DNA of 25,356 nt from SCTD01 sp036675425 (GCA_036675425.1 JAKFFB010000142.1:1-25356), one strand, 5' to 3'. Counted from the stretch's first letter, positions 4,887 through 14,857 are shown. Notes: a model not told the origin generated them from the letters alone. Made by a program: numbers and translations.

Positions 4887-7800
4887 GTGCTGAGACTGCA
4901 CCGCGCGGAGCGCACGTCGGTCCTCGCCGACGCGCTCGCCGAGGTCCTCAGCACGCCCCTGCCCGACCCGTTCGCCCGCGAGGTCGTGGCCGTGCCGGCC
5001 AAGGGCGTCGAGCGCTGGCTGACCCAGCGGCTGTCGACCGTGCTGGGTGCGGGGACGACGGACGGGGTCGCCGCGAACATCGCCTTCCCGAGCCCGACCC
5101 GGCTGGTGGACGAGGCGATCGCCGCGGCGAGCGGCACCGATGCCGACGACGACCCGTGGGCGCCGCAGCGGGTGCTGTGGCAGCTGCTCGACATCATCGA
5201 CACCTGCGTCGGCGAGCCCTGGTGCTCGGTGCTGGCCGGCCACCTCGGCCACGGGGAGGACGACCACCGGTCCGGTCGTCGCTACGCCGCGGCCGAGCAC
5301 CTGCGCGACCTCTTCCGCTCCTACGCCGCGCACCGGCCGCAGCTGCTCGTCGACTGGGCCGCCGGCGAGGACACCGACGGCGCAGGAGGTCCGCTCGACG
5401 CCGACCAGCTGTGGCAGGCCGAGCTGTGGCGACGGCTGCGTACGGCTCTCGACGCACCCAGCCCGGCCGAGCGGCTCGAGAGCACGTGCGCGGCGCTGCG
5501 CGACGACCCCGGCTGCAGCGACCTGCCGGAGCGACTGTCGATCTTCGGCGCGACACGGCTGACCACCGAGCAGCGCGCGGTGCTGCGGGCGCTCGCCGAG
5601 CACCGCGACATGCACCTGTGGCTGCCGCACCCCAGCCCCGCCATGTGGACGGCACTGGAGACGACGCCGGTCAGCCGCAGGCGACGCGAGGACCACTCGG
5701 CGCTGGTCGTCCAGCACCCGCTGCTCGCGAGCCTCGCGCGCGACACCCGCGAGCTGCAGCTGCTGCTCTCGGATGTCGATGCAGCTCACCACCGTGCGGA
5801 GGCGCAGACGCCGTCGCTGCTGCGCGAGGTGCAGGCCGCCATCCGTGAGGACCGCGCTCCCACGGCCGCCACCGCCGACGGCACGATCCAGGTGCACGCC
5901 TGCCACGGACCGCCCCGGCAGGTCGAGGTGCTGCGCGAGACGCTGCTGCGCCTGTTCCAGGACGACCCGACGCTCGAGCCGCGTGACGTGCTGGTGATGT
6001 GCCCGGACGTCGAGACGTACGCGCCGCTCGTCAAGGCGGCGTTCGGTCAGCCGGGCACCGGGCACCCGGGGCACGGGCTGCGGGTGCGGCTTGCCGACCG
6101 CAGCCTGCGCCGGACCAACCCGCTGCTCGACGTCCTCGCCACGCTGCTCACGCTGGCGGACGGGCGGGTCACCGCCAGCCAGGTCCTCGACCTCGCGGCC
6201 GGCGCACCGGTCCGCCGAGCGTTCCGCTTCGGCGACGACGACCTTGAGCGGCTGCGCGACTGGGCCGCGCGGGCGGGGGTGCGCTGGGGGCTGGGAAGCC
6301 AGCAGCGACAGGCGTTCTCGCTGGCGCGGGTGCCGCAGAACACCTGGGAGACCGGCCTCGACCGGGTGCTGCTCGGCGTCGCCGCGGACGAGAGCGACCT
6401 GACCTGGCTGGGGCTCGCGCTGCCGCTCGACGACGTCGACAGCAGCGACATCGACCTGGCCGGCCGGCTGGCCGAGCTCGTCGAGCGGCTCGGTGCCGTG
6501 CTCGACCGGCTGCAGGGCGCGCAGCCGGTGTCGGCGTGGGTCGCGGCGCTGAGCGACGCGCTCGACCTGCTGACCGAGGTGAGCGACGACGACGCGTGGC
6601 AGCTCGCGCAGGCTCGGCGCCAGCTGAGCGAGGCCGCCGAGCACGGCGCCGACGCGGTGCTGCGACTCGCGGACCTGCGCGTGCTGCTCGCCGGTCGGCT
6701 GGCGGGACGGCCGACCCGCGCGAACTTCCGCACCGGCGAGCTGACCGTCTGCACGATGGTGCCGATGCGGTCGGTTCCGCACCGGGTCATCGCGCTGCTC
6801 GGGCTCGACGACGGGGTGTTCCCGCGCGGCGGCAGCGTCGACGGCGACGACGTGCTGCAGCGCGACCCGTGCCTGGGCGAGCGCGACGTGCGCAGCGAGG
6901 ACCGGCAGCTGCTGCTGGACGCGCTGATGTCGGCGGGCGACACGCTGCTGCTGCTCTACACCGGTGCCGATCCGGTGACCGGTGCGACCCGCCCGCCCGC
7001 CGTCCCGCTCGGCGAGGTGCTCGACGTCGTGCAGCAGACCGCCGGCTCGCTCGACGACGTGCTGACCCGCCACCCGCTGCAGCCGTTCGACGGCAGGAGC
7101 TTCGACGCCGCGAAGCCGTTCAGCTTCGACACGGCCGCGCTCGCCGGTGCGCGTGCGGCCCTGCAGGCGCGTACGCCGGTGCCGCCGCTGCTGAGCGCTC
7201 CCCTCGAGCAGCGCACGGGGGATGTCGCGCTCCAGGACCTGATCGCCTTCGTCGTGCACCCGGTCAAGGCGCTGCTCACCCAGCGCCTGGGCATCCGCGT
7301 GCCTGATGCCCAGGAGTCGATCGCCGACGCCCTGCGCGCCGACCTCGACTCCCTCGAGAAGTGGGACGTCGGCGACCGGATGCTCACGGCCCGGCTGGCC
7401 GGCGTCGAGGCCGGCGTCTTCAACCAGGCGGAGCTCCGCCGCGGCACCCTCCCGCCGGGGCCGCTCGGGCTGCGACTGCTCGCGGAGCTGGAGGCCGCGG
7501 TCGAGCCGATCGCGCAAGCCGCCCTGCCTGTCCACCACGGCATCGCGCGGGCGATCGACGTGGACGTCGACCTGGGGAACGGGCGACGGCTCACCGGGAC
7601 GGTGAACGGCGTGCACGGCGACACGGTGGCGAGCACGTCGTACTCCTCTCTCGCGCCCAAGCACCGGCTCGCCGCGTGGGTCCGGCTGCTCGCGTCCGGG
7701 TGCCCGCAGGCGCTGACGACCGGCCGGTCAGGACGCCGCGCCTGGCGCTCGACGCTGGTCCTGCCCGAGGACCCAGCCGCCGTGCTCCGGGACCTCGTCG

Positions 7801-8102
7801 CGCTGCACGACGAGGGGCTGCGCGAGGCGGTGCCGCTCGCGACGGGAGCGAGTGCGACGTACGCCGAACGACGGCGCGCGGGCGCCTCCGTCGACGATGC
7901 TCTCGAGGCGGCGCGCAAGGAGTGGTCGTCGCTGTTCGGCGACGGCAAGGACCGGCACCTGGCCTACGTGCACGGGGATGCGCCGTCCTTCGACTGCCTG
8001 CTGGCGCAGGCGGATCCGGGGGAGGAGCGGACGCGCTTCGGAGCTCTCGCGCGGCGGCTGTGGGCGCCGCTGCTCGCCTGCGAGACCGTCGGCGCGCCGT
8101 GA
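4887..8102 (+). CDS. recC: RecBCD (exodeoxyribonuclease V) subunit gamma, RecC
   Basis: A 1071-residue RecC, close to the ~1100 residues of mycobacterial RecC. RecC holds the RecBCD complex together. It has inactive helicase-like and nuclease-like folds, splits the duplex and scans for the recombination hotspot sequence. Diagnostic stretches are KGVERWLTQRL near the N-terminus, MVPMRSVPHRVIALLGLDDGVFPR from residue 624 (split: MVPMRSVPHRV and LGLDDGVFPR), HPLQPFDGRSFD, and the later FVVHPVKALLTQRLGI. No Walker A motif is present, as expected. The frame is open further upstream, but GTG 4887-4889 (V-LRLHRAERTSVLADALAEVL) matches the usual RecC beginning and has GAGG 8 bases upstream. recB and recD follow in the same direction, separated from recC by two membrane-protein genes. 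This is assigned as RecC rather than AddB/AdnB because a separate RecD is present and no iron-sulfur cysteine set is seen. Confidence 0.93.
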   Translation: MLRLHRAERTSVLADALAEVLSTPLPDPFAREVVAVPAKGVERWLTQRLSTVLGAGTTDGVAANIAFPSPTRLVDEAIAAASGTDADDDPWAPQRVLWQLLDIIDTCVGEPWCSVLAGHLGHGEDDHRSGRRYAAAEHLRDLFRSYAAHRPQLLVDWAAGEDTDGAGGPLDADQLWQAELWRRLRTALDAPSPAERLESTCAALRDDPGCSDLPERLSIFGATRLTTEQRAVLRALAEHRDMHLWLPHPSPAMWTALETTPVSRRRREDHSALVVQHPLLASLARDTRELQLLLSDVDAAHHRAEAQTPSLLREVQAAIREDRAPTAATADGTIQVHACHGPPRQVEVLRETLLRLFQDDPTLEPRDVLVMCPDVETYAPLVKAAFGQPGTGHPGHGLRVRLADRSLRRTNPLLDVLATLLTLADGRVTASQVLDLAAGAPVRRAFRFGDDDLERLRDWAARAGVRWGLGSQQRQAFSLARVPQNTWETGLDRVLLGVAADESDLTWLGLALPLDDVDSSDIDLAGRLAELVERLGAVLDRLQGAQPVSAWVAALSDALDLLTEVSDDDAWQLAQARRQLSEAAEHGADAVLRLADLRVLLAGRLAGRPTRANFRTGELTVCTMVPMRSVPHRVIALLGLDDGVFPRGGSVDGDDVLQRDPCLGERDVRSEDRQLLLDALMSAGDTLLLLYTGADPVTGATRPPAVPLGEVLDVVQQTAGSLDDVLTRHPLQPFDGRSFDAAKPFSFDTAALAGARAALQARTPVPPLLSAPLEQRTGDVALQDLIAFVVHPVKALLTQRLGIRVPDAQESIADALRADLDSLEKWDVGDRMLTARLAGVEAGVFNQAELRRGTLPPGPLGLRLLAELEAAVEPIAQAALPVHHGIARAIDVDVDLGNGRRLTGTVNGVHGDTVASTSYSSLAPKHRLAAWVRLLASGCPQALTTGRSGRRAWRSTLVLPEDPAAVLRDLVALHDEGLREAVPLATGASATYAERRRAGASVDDALEAARKEWSSLFGDGKDRHLAYVHGDAPSFDCLLAQADPGEERTRFGALARRLWAPLLACETVGAP

Positions 8103-8136
8103 CGTGAGCCGGGCGCGGGGCGAGGATGCTTCCAGC

Positions 8137-9330
8137 GTGGAACCCGAGAGCAGACCGTCCGTCAGCGCACCGGCCGACCGGCTCCAGTGGCTGGAGCAGG
8201 AGCTCGACCGGTGGGTGGCGCAGGGGCGCATCGACGCAGCGACCGCCGCCGGCATCCGCGGGCAGTACACCGCGAGCCGCCGCTTCTCGCTCTCTCGGCT
8301 GCTGCTGGCGCTCGGCGGCGCGTTCGTCGGTGTCGGCCTGATCTGGCTGGTGGCAGCCAATCTCGAGGAGCTGTCCCCGGTCACCCGCTTCGTCGGCATC
8401 ACCGCCTTCTGGCTCCTCGCGGTCGCTGCGGGAGAGCTGCTCGACGACCGACGGGACACCCCGCGCGACGCGCTCGTCGGCGCCGTGCGGCTGATCGCCG
8501 CGCTCGCCTTCGGTGCGGTCGTCTTCCAGGCGGCGCAGAGCCTGCAGGTCCCGGCGTACGACTCCGGTCTGCTCGGGGTGTGGGCCGCCGGCGCCCTGCT
8601 CTACGCCTACGCCTCGGCTGCCGTGGCACCGCTGCTCGTCGGCATCGTCACCGGGGTCGGCTGGTTCGTGTGGGCCGTCGTCGAGCAGCAGGAGTCGGTG
8701 CGCGGCGTGGTGATGGCCTTCGTGCTCGGCGCCGTGCTCGCGACCGCCGTCGCGGTCGCGCACACCGGCCGGTGGCAGCCGCAGTTCGCGGCGCCGTGGC
8801 GGCTCGCGGCAGCCCTGCTCGTGCTGGTCGGGCTCTTCATCGCCGCCTTCCCTCGCCTGGGCGAGGTGGACGACGACCCGCTGGGCGCGCTCGTCTGGGT
8901 CGGCGCCGTCGTCGCGCTGCTGGCGGCCGCTGCCGTCGGGGTGCGCGCGGACACCCGCGGCAGGCAGGAGCTGGGAGCGGTCGTGCTCGCGGCCGGCCTC
9001 GCGGCGCTGCTGCTGCTCTGGACGCCACCGGAGGTGGACTCGGTCGCCGAGCTGAGCGGCGAGGGCCTGCTGCGCGCGGTCGTCGCGATCCTCATCTACC
9101 TGCTGACCGCCGCGTGTATCGCGGCGCTCGGGGTGCTGCGCGACGGCCGTGGTCTCACCCAGCTCGCCACCGCCGGGCTGGTGCTGTTCACCGTCGTGCA
9201 GAGCTTCGCCGTCTTCGAGCCGATCCTGTCCGGCGCCGCGCTCTTCCTCGTCCTCGGAGCCATCCTCATCGGCACCGGCTACCTCGTCGAACGCGGCCGA
9301 CGGCGGCTCGTCACGGAGGTGACGTCGTGA
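8137..9330 (+). CDS. DUF2157 domain membrane protein
   Basis: A 397-residue integral membrane protein. A soluble N-terminal part (WLEQELDRWVAQGRIDAATAAGI, typical of the start of DUF2157) precedes about ten hydrophobic helices from SLSRLLLALGGAFVGVGLIW onward, ending in a short basic tail. DUF2157 proteins are of unknown function and very often sit beside a GDYXXLXY protein, as here. The start is GTG 8137-8139 with GAGGA at 8122-8126 about 10 bases upstream. An alternative in-frame GTG at 8104 lacks a ribosome-binding site. The gene begins 34 bases after recC and overlaps the next gene by GTGA, so the pair is almost certainly cotranslated within the rec series. Confidence 0.85.
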   Translation: MEPESRPSVSAPADRLQWLEQELDRWVAQGRIDAATAAGIRGQYTASRRFSLSRLLLALGGAFVGVGLIWLVAANLEELSPVTRFVGITAFWLLAVAAGELLDDRRDTPRDALVGAVRLIAALAFGAVVFQAAQSLQVPAYDSGLLGVWAAGALLYAYASAAVAPLLVGIVTGVGWFVWAVVEQQESVRGVVMAFVLGAVLATAVAVAHTGRWQPQFAAPWRLAAALLVLVGLFIAAFPRLGEVDDDPLGALVWVGAVVALLAAAAVGVRADTRGRQELGAVVLAAGLAALLLLWTPPEVDSVAELSGEGLLRAVVAILIYLLTAACIAALGVLRDGRGLTQLATAGLVLFTVVQSFAVFEPILSGAALFLVLGAILIGTGYLVERGRRRLVTEVTS

Positions 9331-9803
9331 ACCGCAGGACCCTGGTCGCCGCCGCGACGGCCGTGCAGCTCGCACTCGTCGGGGTCGCGGTGTGGTCGCC
9401 GCTGTCGGCGCGGCTCACCGGCGAGGAGTACCTGCTCGCCGTCGAGCCGGTGGACCCGATCGACCCGTTCCGCGGGGCGTACGTGACGCTCGGCTACCCG
9501 GGCCTGGCCGACGTGCTCCCCGACAACGGCAGCCTGACCGGGCCGGTCTTCGTACCGCTGGAGGAGGAGGGCGACGTGTGGGAGGGGCGCCGCGCGGTAG
9601 CGGACCGTCCGGACAGCGGGCCCTACCTGCGCTGCGAGTCCGAGGGCTGGCGCGTCCGCTGCGGCATCGAGAGCTTCTTCGCCTCGCAGGACCGCGCCCG
9701 CGAGCTGGAGCAGCAGCTGCGCGACGGGGCGGTCGCCCGGATCAAGGTGGACGGCCGGGGGAACGCCGCCATCGTCGCTGTGGAGCCCGCCCCGGCGCGG
9801 TAG
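9327..9803 (+). CDS. GDYXXLXY-type membrane-anchored protein
   Basis: A 158-residue protein with an N-terminal membrane anchor (RRTLVAAATAVQLALVGVAV) followed by an extracytoplasmic domain. FRGAYVTLGY (about residue 50) corresponds to the GDYVxLxY signature of this family, with Ala in place of Asp. The family has no known biochemical function and is a genomic partner of DUF2157/DUF4401 membrane proteins. The start GTG 9327-9329 overlaps the DUF2157 stop, and the perfect GGAGGTGA at 9315-9322 is an unusually strong ribosome-binding site. It ends 9 bases before recB. Two cysteines (YLRCESEGWRVRCGIE) could form a disulfide outside the membrane. Confidence 0.82.
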   Translation: MNRRTLVAAATAVQLALVGVAVWSPLSARLTGEEYLLAVEPVDPIDPFRGAYVTLGYPGLADVLPDNGSLTGPVFVPLEEEGDVWEGRRAVADRPDSGPYLRCESEGWRVRCGIESFFASQDRARELEQQLRDGAVARIKVDGRGNAAIVAVEPAPAR

Positions 9804-9812
9804 GAACGTCGG

Positions 9813-12800
9813 GTGCGCTTCGACCTCTACGGACAGCTGCCCACGGGCACCACCGTGCTCGAGGCGAGCGCCGGCACGGGCAAGACCTGGACGATCGCCG
9901 CGCTGGCGACCCGCTACGTCGCCGAGGGGCACGCGCAGCTGTCGGAGCTGATGCTCGCGACGTTCAGCCGCGCCGCGACGCAGGAGCTGCGCGAGCGGGT
10001 GCGCGAGCGGTTCACCTCGACCGCCCGCGGGCTCGCGACCGGCGACCGCAGCGACCCCCTCGTCACGCACCTGCTCGACTGCTCAGCCGAGGAGCTGGCG
10101 CTGCGCCGGCACCGGCTCGCCCACGCGCTCTCGGAGTTCGACGCGGCCACGATCGCGACGACGCACAGCTTCTGCCAGCAGGTGCTCGACGGCCTCGGCA
10201 TGGCCGGCGACTCCGAGCCGGGCGTGACGATGGTCGAGTCCGTCGACGACCTGCTGCGCGAGGTGGTCGACGACCTCTACCTGCGCAAGTACGCCACCCA
10301 TGACGCGGCACCGCCGCTGCTGTCGCCGAAGGAGGCGCGCGACGTGGCGCGGGCAGCCACCGGTGATCGGCAGGCGCGGCTCGAGCCGGCCGGCGCCGAC
10401 GCCGACACCGCCCCGGGTCAGCGGGTCCGTCTCGGCGAGGCGGCGCGCAAGGAGCTGGAGCGCCGCAAGCGACGTGTCGGCGTGCGCGACTTCGACGACC
10501 TGCTGGTGCTGCTGCGCGACGTGCTCGCCCACCCGAGCCGGGGTGCGGCGGCGTGCGCACGGCTGCGCGCGCGCTACAAGGTCGTGCTGGTCGACGAGTT
10601 CCAGGACACCGACCCGGTGCAGTGGGAGATCCTGCGCCGCGCGTTCCACGGGCACGTCGCGCTCGTCCTGATCGGCGACCCGAAGCAGGCCATCTACGCG
10701 TTCCGCGGCGCCGAGGTGCTCAGCTACCTGGACGCGGTGCGCGAGGCCGAGGCCTACGACCTGGGCAAGAGCTTCCGCAGCGACGCAGGGCTGCTCCGCG
10801 CGCTGCACCACCTCTACGGCGGCGCCGCTCTGGGGCACCGGCAGATCGTCGTGCGGAACGTCGACGCCGAGCACGCGACCTCGCGGATGCCGGGTCAGGT
10901 CCCCTTCCGGCTGCGTGTCCTCGACCGCACCGACGCGGGGCCGCTCGGCAAGACCGGCTACCCCGCGATGCCTGCGTTGCGTGACAAGGTCGCGCGTGAC
11001 GTCGCTGCCGGCGTCGTACGACTGCTGTCGTCCGGCGCGGAGCTCTCCGTCGACGGGGATCCCCGGCCCGTGCGGCCCGGCGACATCGCCGTGCTGGTGC
11101 GCAAGCACGTGCAGGTGCCCTTCGTGCAGGCGGCGCTGGAGGCGGCGGGCGTGCCGTGCGTGGTGTCGACGAGCACCAGCGTCTTCGCGACGCAGAGCGC
11201 CCGCGACTGGCTGTGGCTGCTGCAGGCGATCGAGCAGCCGCACCGCGCGGCCCGGGTCCGCCTCGCCGCCCTGACGCCGCTGATCGGCCGGACGGCCGCC
11301 GAGCTCGACGCCGACCCCGATCGCGCGCTCGACGACGTGGGCGACCTGGTGCGCGAGTCCGCGCGCCGCTTCGAGGAGGCGGGCCTGGCCGCGGTGTTCG
11401 AGCGGCTCGCCGCGACGACCCGGCTGGAGGGCCGGCTGCTGTCGCAGGACGCGGGGGAGCGGCGGCTCACCGACCTGCGTCACGTCGCCCAGGTGCTGAA
11501 CCGCGTCGCCGTCGAGGAGTCGCTCGGCATCTCGGCGCTGGTCAGCTGGCTGGGGGAGCGCGTCGACGACCCGCAGAGCGGCAGCTCCTCCGAGCGCAGC
11601 CGGCGGCTCGAGACCGACGCGGCCGCGGTCCAGATCGTGACGGTCCACGCGAGCAAGGGGCTCGAGTTCCCGGTCGTCTACGTGCCGTACGGCTGGGACG
11701 GGGCCAAGAACCCCAACCAGGCAACGCTCCTGCTGCACGACCCGGACGGGCACCGGGTGCTCGACGTCGGTGGTGAGCAGGGCCCGGGCTGGTCGGCGCG
11801 CAAGAAGTCGGCCGAGGCCGAGGACGCCGGTGAGGAGCTGCGCCTGCTCTACGTCGCGCTGACCCGGGCGATGTGCCAGGTCGTGCTGTGGTGGGCGCCG
11901 TCCGGTCAGGCCGCCGGCGCACCGCTGCACCGGCTGCTGCTCGGTCGCACCGACGGTGATCCCGAGCCGGCGGCGAAGGTGAAGGTCGCCGATGACTCCG
12001 TCGTGCTGCCAGCACTGGAGGCCTGGGGGTGGCCGGAGGAGATCTCTGTCGAACCGGTCGCGGCGGTGACCGCGCTGCGGTGGACGCCGCCGGCCGAACC
12101 GCTGCCGGCGCTCGCGGCGGCGCGCTTCGACCGGCAGCTGGACCTCTCCTGGCGGCGCACCTCCTACTCCGGGCTCACCGCCGCGGTGCACGACGCGCCG
12201 CACGTGACGAGCGAGCCCGAGGCGCCGGAGCGGACCGACGAGCCGGAGGCGCCGCCACCGGTCGACGTCGCCCTCGACGGACCGCCGTCGACGATGAACG
12301 ACCTGCCCGCAGGAGCGGCCTTCGGCACGCTCGTGCACGAGGTGCTCGAGGTCGTCGACACCGCCGCCCCCGATCTCGCAGCGGAGCTGCAGCGCGCGTC
12401 GCGGCAGGCGGTCGCGCGACGGCTCGCCGCCGTCGACGCGGATGCCCTCGCCACGGCACTCGAGCCGGTGATGCGCACCCCGCTGCGCGACGGCGTCAGC
12501 CTCGCCGACATCTCCCCGGCGGACCGGCTGTCCGAGCTCGACTTCGAGCTGCCGCTGTCCGGCGGCGACGACGTCGCGACCGTGTCCGCGCGGCTGCGCG
12601 ACGTCGCCTCGCTGCTGCGCAAGCACCTGCCCGCGGACGACCCGCTGGCGTCCTACGCCGACCTGCTCGAGACGGTCGAGGCGGCACCGCTGCGCGGCTA
12701 CCTGTCCGGCTCCGTCGACGCGGTGCTGCGGCTGGCCGGCCCGTCGTACGTCGTCGTCGACTACAAGACCAACCGGCTCGCGCGCGGCGACCTCACCGCT

Positions 12801-13067
12801 CTGCACTACACCCGGGAGGCGATGGCGGCCGAGATGCTGCGCGCCCACTACCCGCTGCAGGCGCTGCTCTACTGCGTCGCGCTGCACCGCTTCCTGCGCT
12901 GGCGGCAGCCGGGCTACGACCCGGCGACGCACCTCGGCGGCGTGCAGTACCTCTTCGTCCGCGGCATGGTCGGGCCGCAGACGCCCGCGGGCTGCGGCGT
13001 CTTCGACTGGGACCCGCCGCCGGCGCTGGTCACCGACCTCTCCGACCTGCTGGCGGGGTCGTCGTGA
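9813..13067 (+). CDS. recB: RecBCD subunit beta, RecB helicase-nuclease
   Basis: A 1084-residue UvrD/Rep-type (superfamily 1A) helicase with a C-terminal RecB nuclease. It is the 3'-5' motor and the only nuclease of RecBCD, which processes double-strand ends. Helicase motifs are complete: Walker A ASAGTGKT (18-25), VDEFQDTD (260-267), IGDPKQAIYAFRG (287-299), VTVHASKGLEFP (609-620) and LYVALTRA (679-686). The nuclease site shows SGSVDAVLRL (Asp969) and VVVDYKTN (Asp983, Lys985), matching the catalytic Asp-Asp-Lys of E. coli RecB, followed by YPLQALLYCVAL. Length is like mycobacterial RecB (~1090). The start is GTG 9813 with AGGA at 9802-9805. Its stop overlaps recD as GTGA. Nothing suggests inactivation. 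Confidence 0.95.
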   Translation: MRFDLYGQLPTGTTVLEASAGTGKTWTIAALATRYVAEGHAQLSELMLATFSRAATQELRERVRERFTSTARGLATGDRSDPLVTHLLDCSAEELALRRHRLAHALSEFDAATIATTHSFCQQVLDGLGMAGDSEPGVTMVESVDDLLREVVDDLYLRKYATHDAAPPLLSPKEARDVARAATGDRQARLEPAGADADTAPGQRVRLGEAARKELERRKRRVGVRDFDDLLVLLRDVLAHPSRGAAACARLRARYKVVLVDEFQDTDPVQWEILRRAFHGHVALVLIGDPKQAIYAFRGAEVLSYLDAVREAEAYDLGKSFRSDAGLLRALHHLYGGAALGHRQIVVRNVDAEHATSRMPGQVPFRLRVLDRTDAGPLGKTGYPAMPALRDKVARDVAAGVVRLLSSGAELSVDGDPRPVRPGDIAVLVRKHVQVPFVQAALEAAGVPCVVSTSTSVFATQSARDWLWLLQAIEQPHRAARVRLAALTPLIGRTAAELDADPDRALDDVGDLVRESARRFEEAGLAAVFERLAATTRLEGRLLSQDAGERRLTDLRHVAQVLNRVAVEESLGISALVSWLGERVDDPQSGSSSERSRRLETDAAAVQIVTVHASKGLEFPVVYVPYGWDGAKNPNQATLLLHDPDGHRVLDVGGEQGPGWSARKKSAEAEDAGEELRLLYVALTRAMCQVVLWWAPSGQAAGAPLHRLLLGRTDGDPEPAAKVKVADDSVVLPALEAWGWPEEISVEPVAAVTALRWTPPAEPLPALAAARFDRQLDLSWRRTSYSGLTAAVHDAPHVTSEPEAPERTDEPEAPPPVDVALDGPPSTMNDLPAGAAFGTLVHEVLEVVDTAAPDLAAELQRASRQAVARRLAAVDADALATALEPVMRTPLRDGVSLADISPADRLSELDFELPLSGGDDVATVSARLRDVASLLRKHLPADDPLASYADLLETVEAAPLRGYLSGSVDAVLRLAGPSYVVVDYKTNRLARGDLTALHYTREAMAAEMLRAHYPLQALLYCVALHRFLRWRQPGYDPATHLGGVQYLFVRGMVGPQTPAGCGVFDWDPPPALVTDLSDLLAGSS

Positions 13068-14857
13068 CCGGCCTGCTCGCCGCCTTCGCAGCCGCCGAGG
13101 TGCTGGCGCCGGCCGACGTCCACGTCGCCCGCCGGCTCGGCCGGCTCGGCCGGGAGGACGCCGAGCCGGTGCTGCTCGCGGCCGCGCTCGCGGTGCGCGC
13201 CGTGCGGCTCGGATCCACCTGCCTCGAGCTCGAGCGGATGCGTGACGTCGTCGTCGACGAGGAGTCCGAGGTCGACGTCTCGGCGCTGCCCTGGCCCTCG
13301 CTCGACGCCGTCGTCGACGGGCTCCGTCGCAGCGCGCTGGTGATCGGCAGCCCGCTCGGTGAGCTGCGCCCGCTGCGGCTGGTGGACACCGACGCCGGTC
13401 CGCTGCTCTACCTGGACCGCTACTGGCGGCAGGAGCAGGCCGTACGCGACCTGCTCGACGACCGCGCGCTGGTCCCGCCCCCCGTGGACGTCGCGGAGGT
13501 GAGCGCCCGGCTGGCGACGCTGTTCCCGGACGCCGCCGCACCCGACCGGCAGCGGATCGCCGCGGCGCTGGCCGCCACCCGGTGGACGACGGTGCTCGCC
13601 GGCGGGCCGGGCACCGGCAAGACCACGACCGTCGCGCGGGTGCTCGCACTGCTCGACCGGCCGGGTCTGCGGGTCGCGCTGGCGGCGCCCACCGGGAAAG
13701 CCGCTGCGCGGCTGCAGGAGTCGGTGCGCGAGCAGGCCGGGAGCCTCGGGCTGCCCGAGCTGTCCGCCATGACGCTGCACCGGCTGCTCGGGTGGCGGCC
13801 GGACAGCAGGACCCGCTTCCGGCACGACGCGACGAACCGGCTGCCCTACGACGTCGTGGTCGTCGACGAGACCTCGATGGTGTCGCTCACGATGATGGCG
13901 CGGCTGCTGGAGTCGCTCCGCCCGGACGCGCGGCTGGTGCTCGTCGGCGACCCCGACCAGCTCACGTCCGTCGACGCGGGCGCAGTGCTGGCGGATCTCG
14001 TCGCGCGGCCCGTGACCGGCGCCGCCGACCCGACGCTGGACTCGCTGGTCGGTGCGGACCTCACCGCCGCGGACGACCCGGCGGAGGCCGCGCTCACGGC
14101 GAAGGAGCGGGAGCGGCTCGGCAACGGCATCGTGCGACTCAGCCGCGGACGCCGCTTCGGCGGCACGATCGCGACGCTCGCCGTCGCTGTCCGCGAGGGC
14201 GACGCGGACCTGACCTGGTCGCTGCTCAACGCGGGGGAGAAGGACGTCTCCTTCGTCGGCCCCGGCTCGCTCGACGGCCTGGTCGACGACGTGCGGTCGT
14301 CGTCCGTCGCGCTGACCGAGGCGGCGGCCGCCGGCGACGTCGACGAGGCGCTGCGCAGGCTCGAGGCGCACAAGCTGCTGTGCGCGCACCGCCGCGGTCG
14401 CTTCGGCGTCAGCGAGTGGTCGCGTCGCGCGGCCGAGTGGGCGGGGGCACCGGCGTACGCCGACGACTGGTACGCCGGGCAGCCGCTGCTGGTCACCAAG
14501 AACGACCACGAGGCCAAGGTCTACAACGGCGACACCGGTGTCGTCGTCGACCGGAACGGCTCGCTCATCGCGGCATTCGGCCGCGGCAGCACGCCGGTGC
14601 TGCTGCACCCCGGCCGGCTGGCCGACGTGCAGACCGTCTACGCGATGACGATCCACCGCAGTCAGGGCAGCCAGTACGACACGGTGTCGGTCCTGCTGCC
14701 CGAGACGGCGTCCGCGCTGCTCACCCGAGAGCTGCTCTACACGGCCATCACCCGGGCGCGGAAGCACGTGCGCGTCATCGGCACCGAGGAGTCGGTGCGC
14801 GCGGCCGTGGGACGGCAGGTGCTGCGCGCGAGCGGTCTGCGACGGATCGTCACCTAG
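13064..14857 (+). CDS. recD: RecBCD subunit alpha, RecD 5'-3' helicase
   Basis: A 597-residue superfamily 1B helicase, near the 608 residues of E. coli RecD. Its motifs are Walker A GGPGTGKTTT (180-189), APTGKAAARL, VVVDETSMV (DE at 268-269), LVGDPDQL (293-300), AMTIHRSQGSQYD (527-539) and LLYTAITRARKHV near the C-terminus. The N-terminal ~150 residues (LLAAFAAAEVLAPADVHVARRL) correspond to the RecD domain that contacts RecC. GTG 13064-13066 overlaps the recB stop (GTGA), which supports coupled, stoichiometric synthesis. Its stop TAG (14855-14857) is shared with a putative -10 element for the next gene. Confidence 0.95.
   Translation: MTGLLAAFAAAEVLAPADVHVARRLGRLGREDAEPVLLAAALAVRAVRLGSTCLELERMRDVVVDEESEVDVSALPWPSLDAVVDGLRRSALVIGSPLGELRPLRLVDTDAGPLLYLDRYWRQEQAVRDLLDDRALVPPPVDVAEVSARLATLFPDAAAPDRQRIAAALAATRWTTVLAGGPGTGKTTTVARVLALLDRPGLRVALAAPTGKAAARLQESVREQAGSLGLPELSAMTLHRLLGWRPDSRTRFRHDATNRLPYDVVVVDETSMVSLTMMARLLESLRPDARLVLVGDPDQLTSVDAGAVLADLVARPVTGAADPTLDSLVGADLTAADDPAEAALTAKERERLGNGIVRLSRGRRFGGTIATLAVAVREGDADLTWSLLNAGEKDVSFVGPGSLDGLVDDVRSSSVALTEAAAAGDVDEALRRLEAHKLLCAHRRGRFGVSEWSRRAAEWAGAPAYADDWYAGQPLLVTKNDHEAKVYNGDTGVVVDRNGSLIAAFGRGSTPVLLHPGRLADVQTVYAMTIHRSQGSQYDTVSVLLPETASALLTRELLYTAITRARKHVRVIGTEESVRAAVGRQVLRASGLRRIVT

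Noticed and set aside
4887..14857. AddAB or AdnAB instead of RecBCD
   Set aside because: Three separate subunits are present, with a nuclease only on RecB, a full RecD helicase, and no iron-sulfur cysteine cluster around the nuclease motif.
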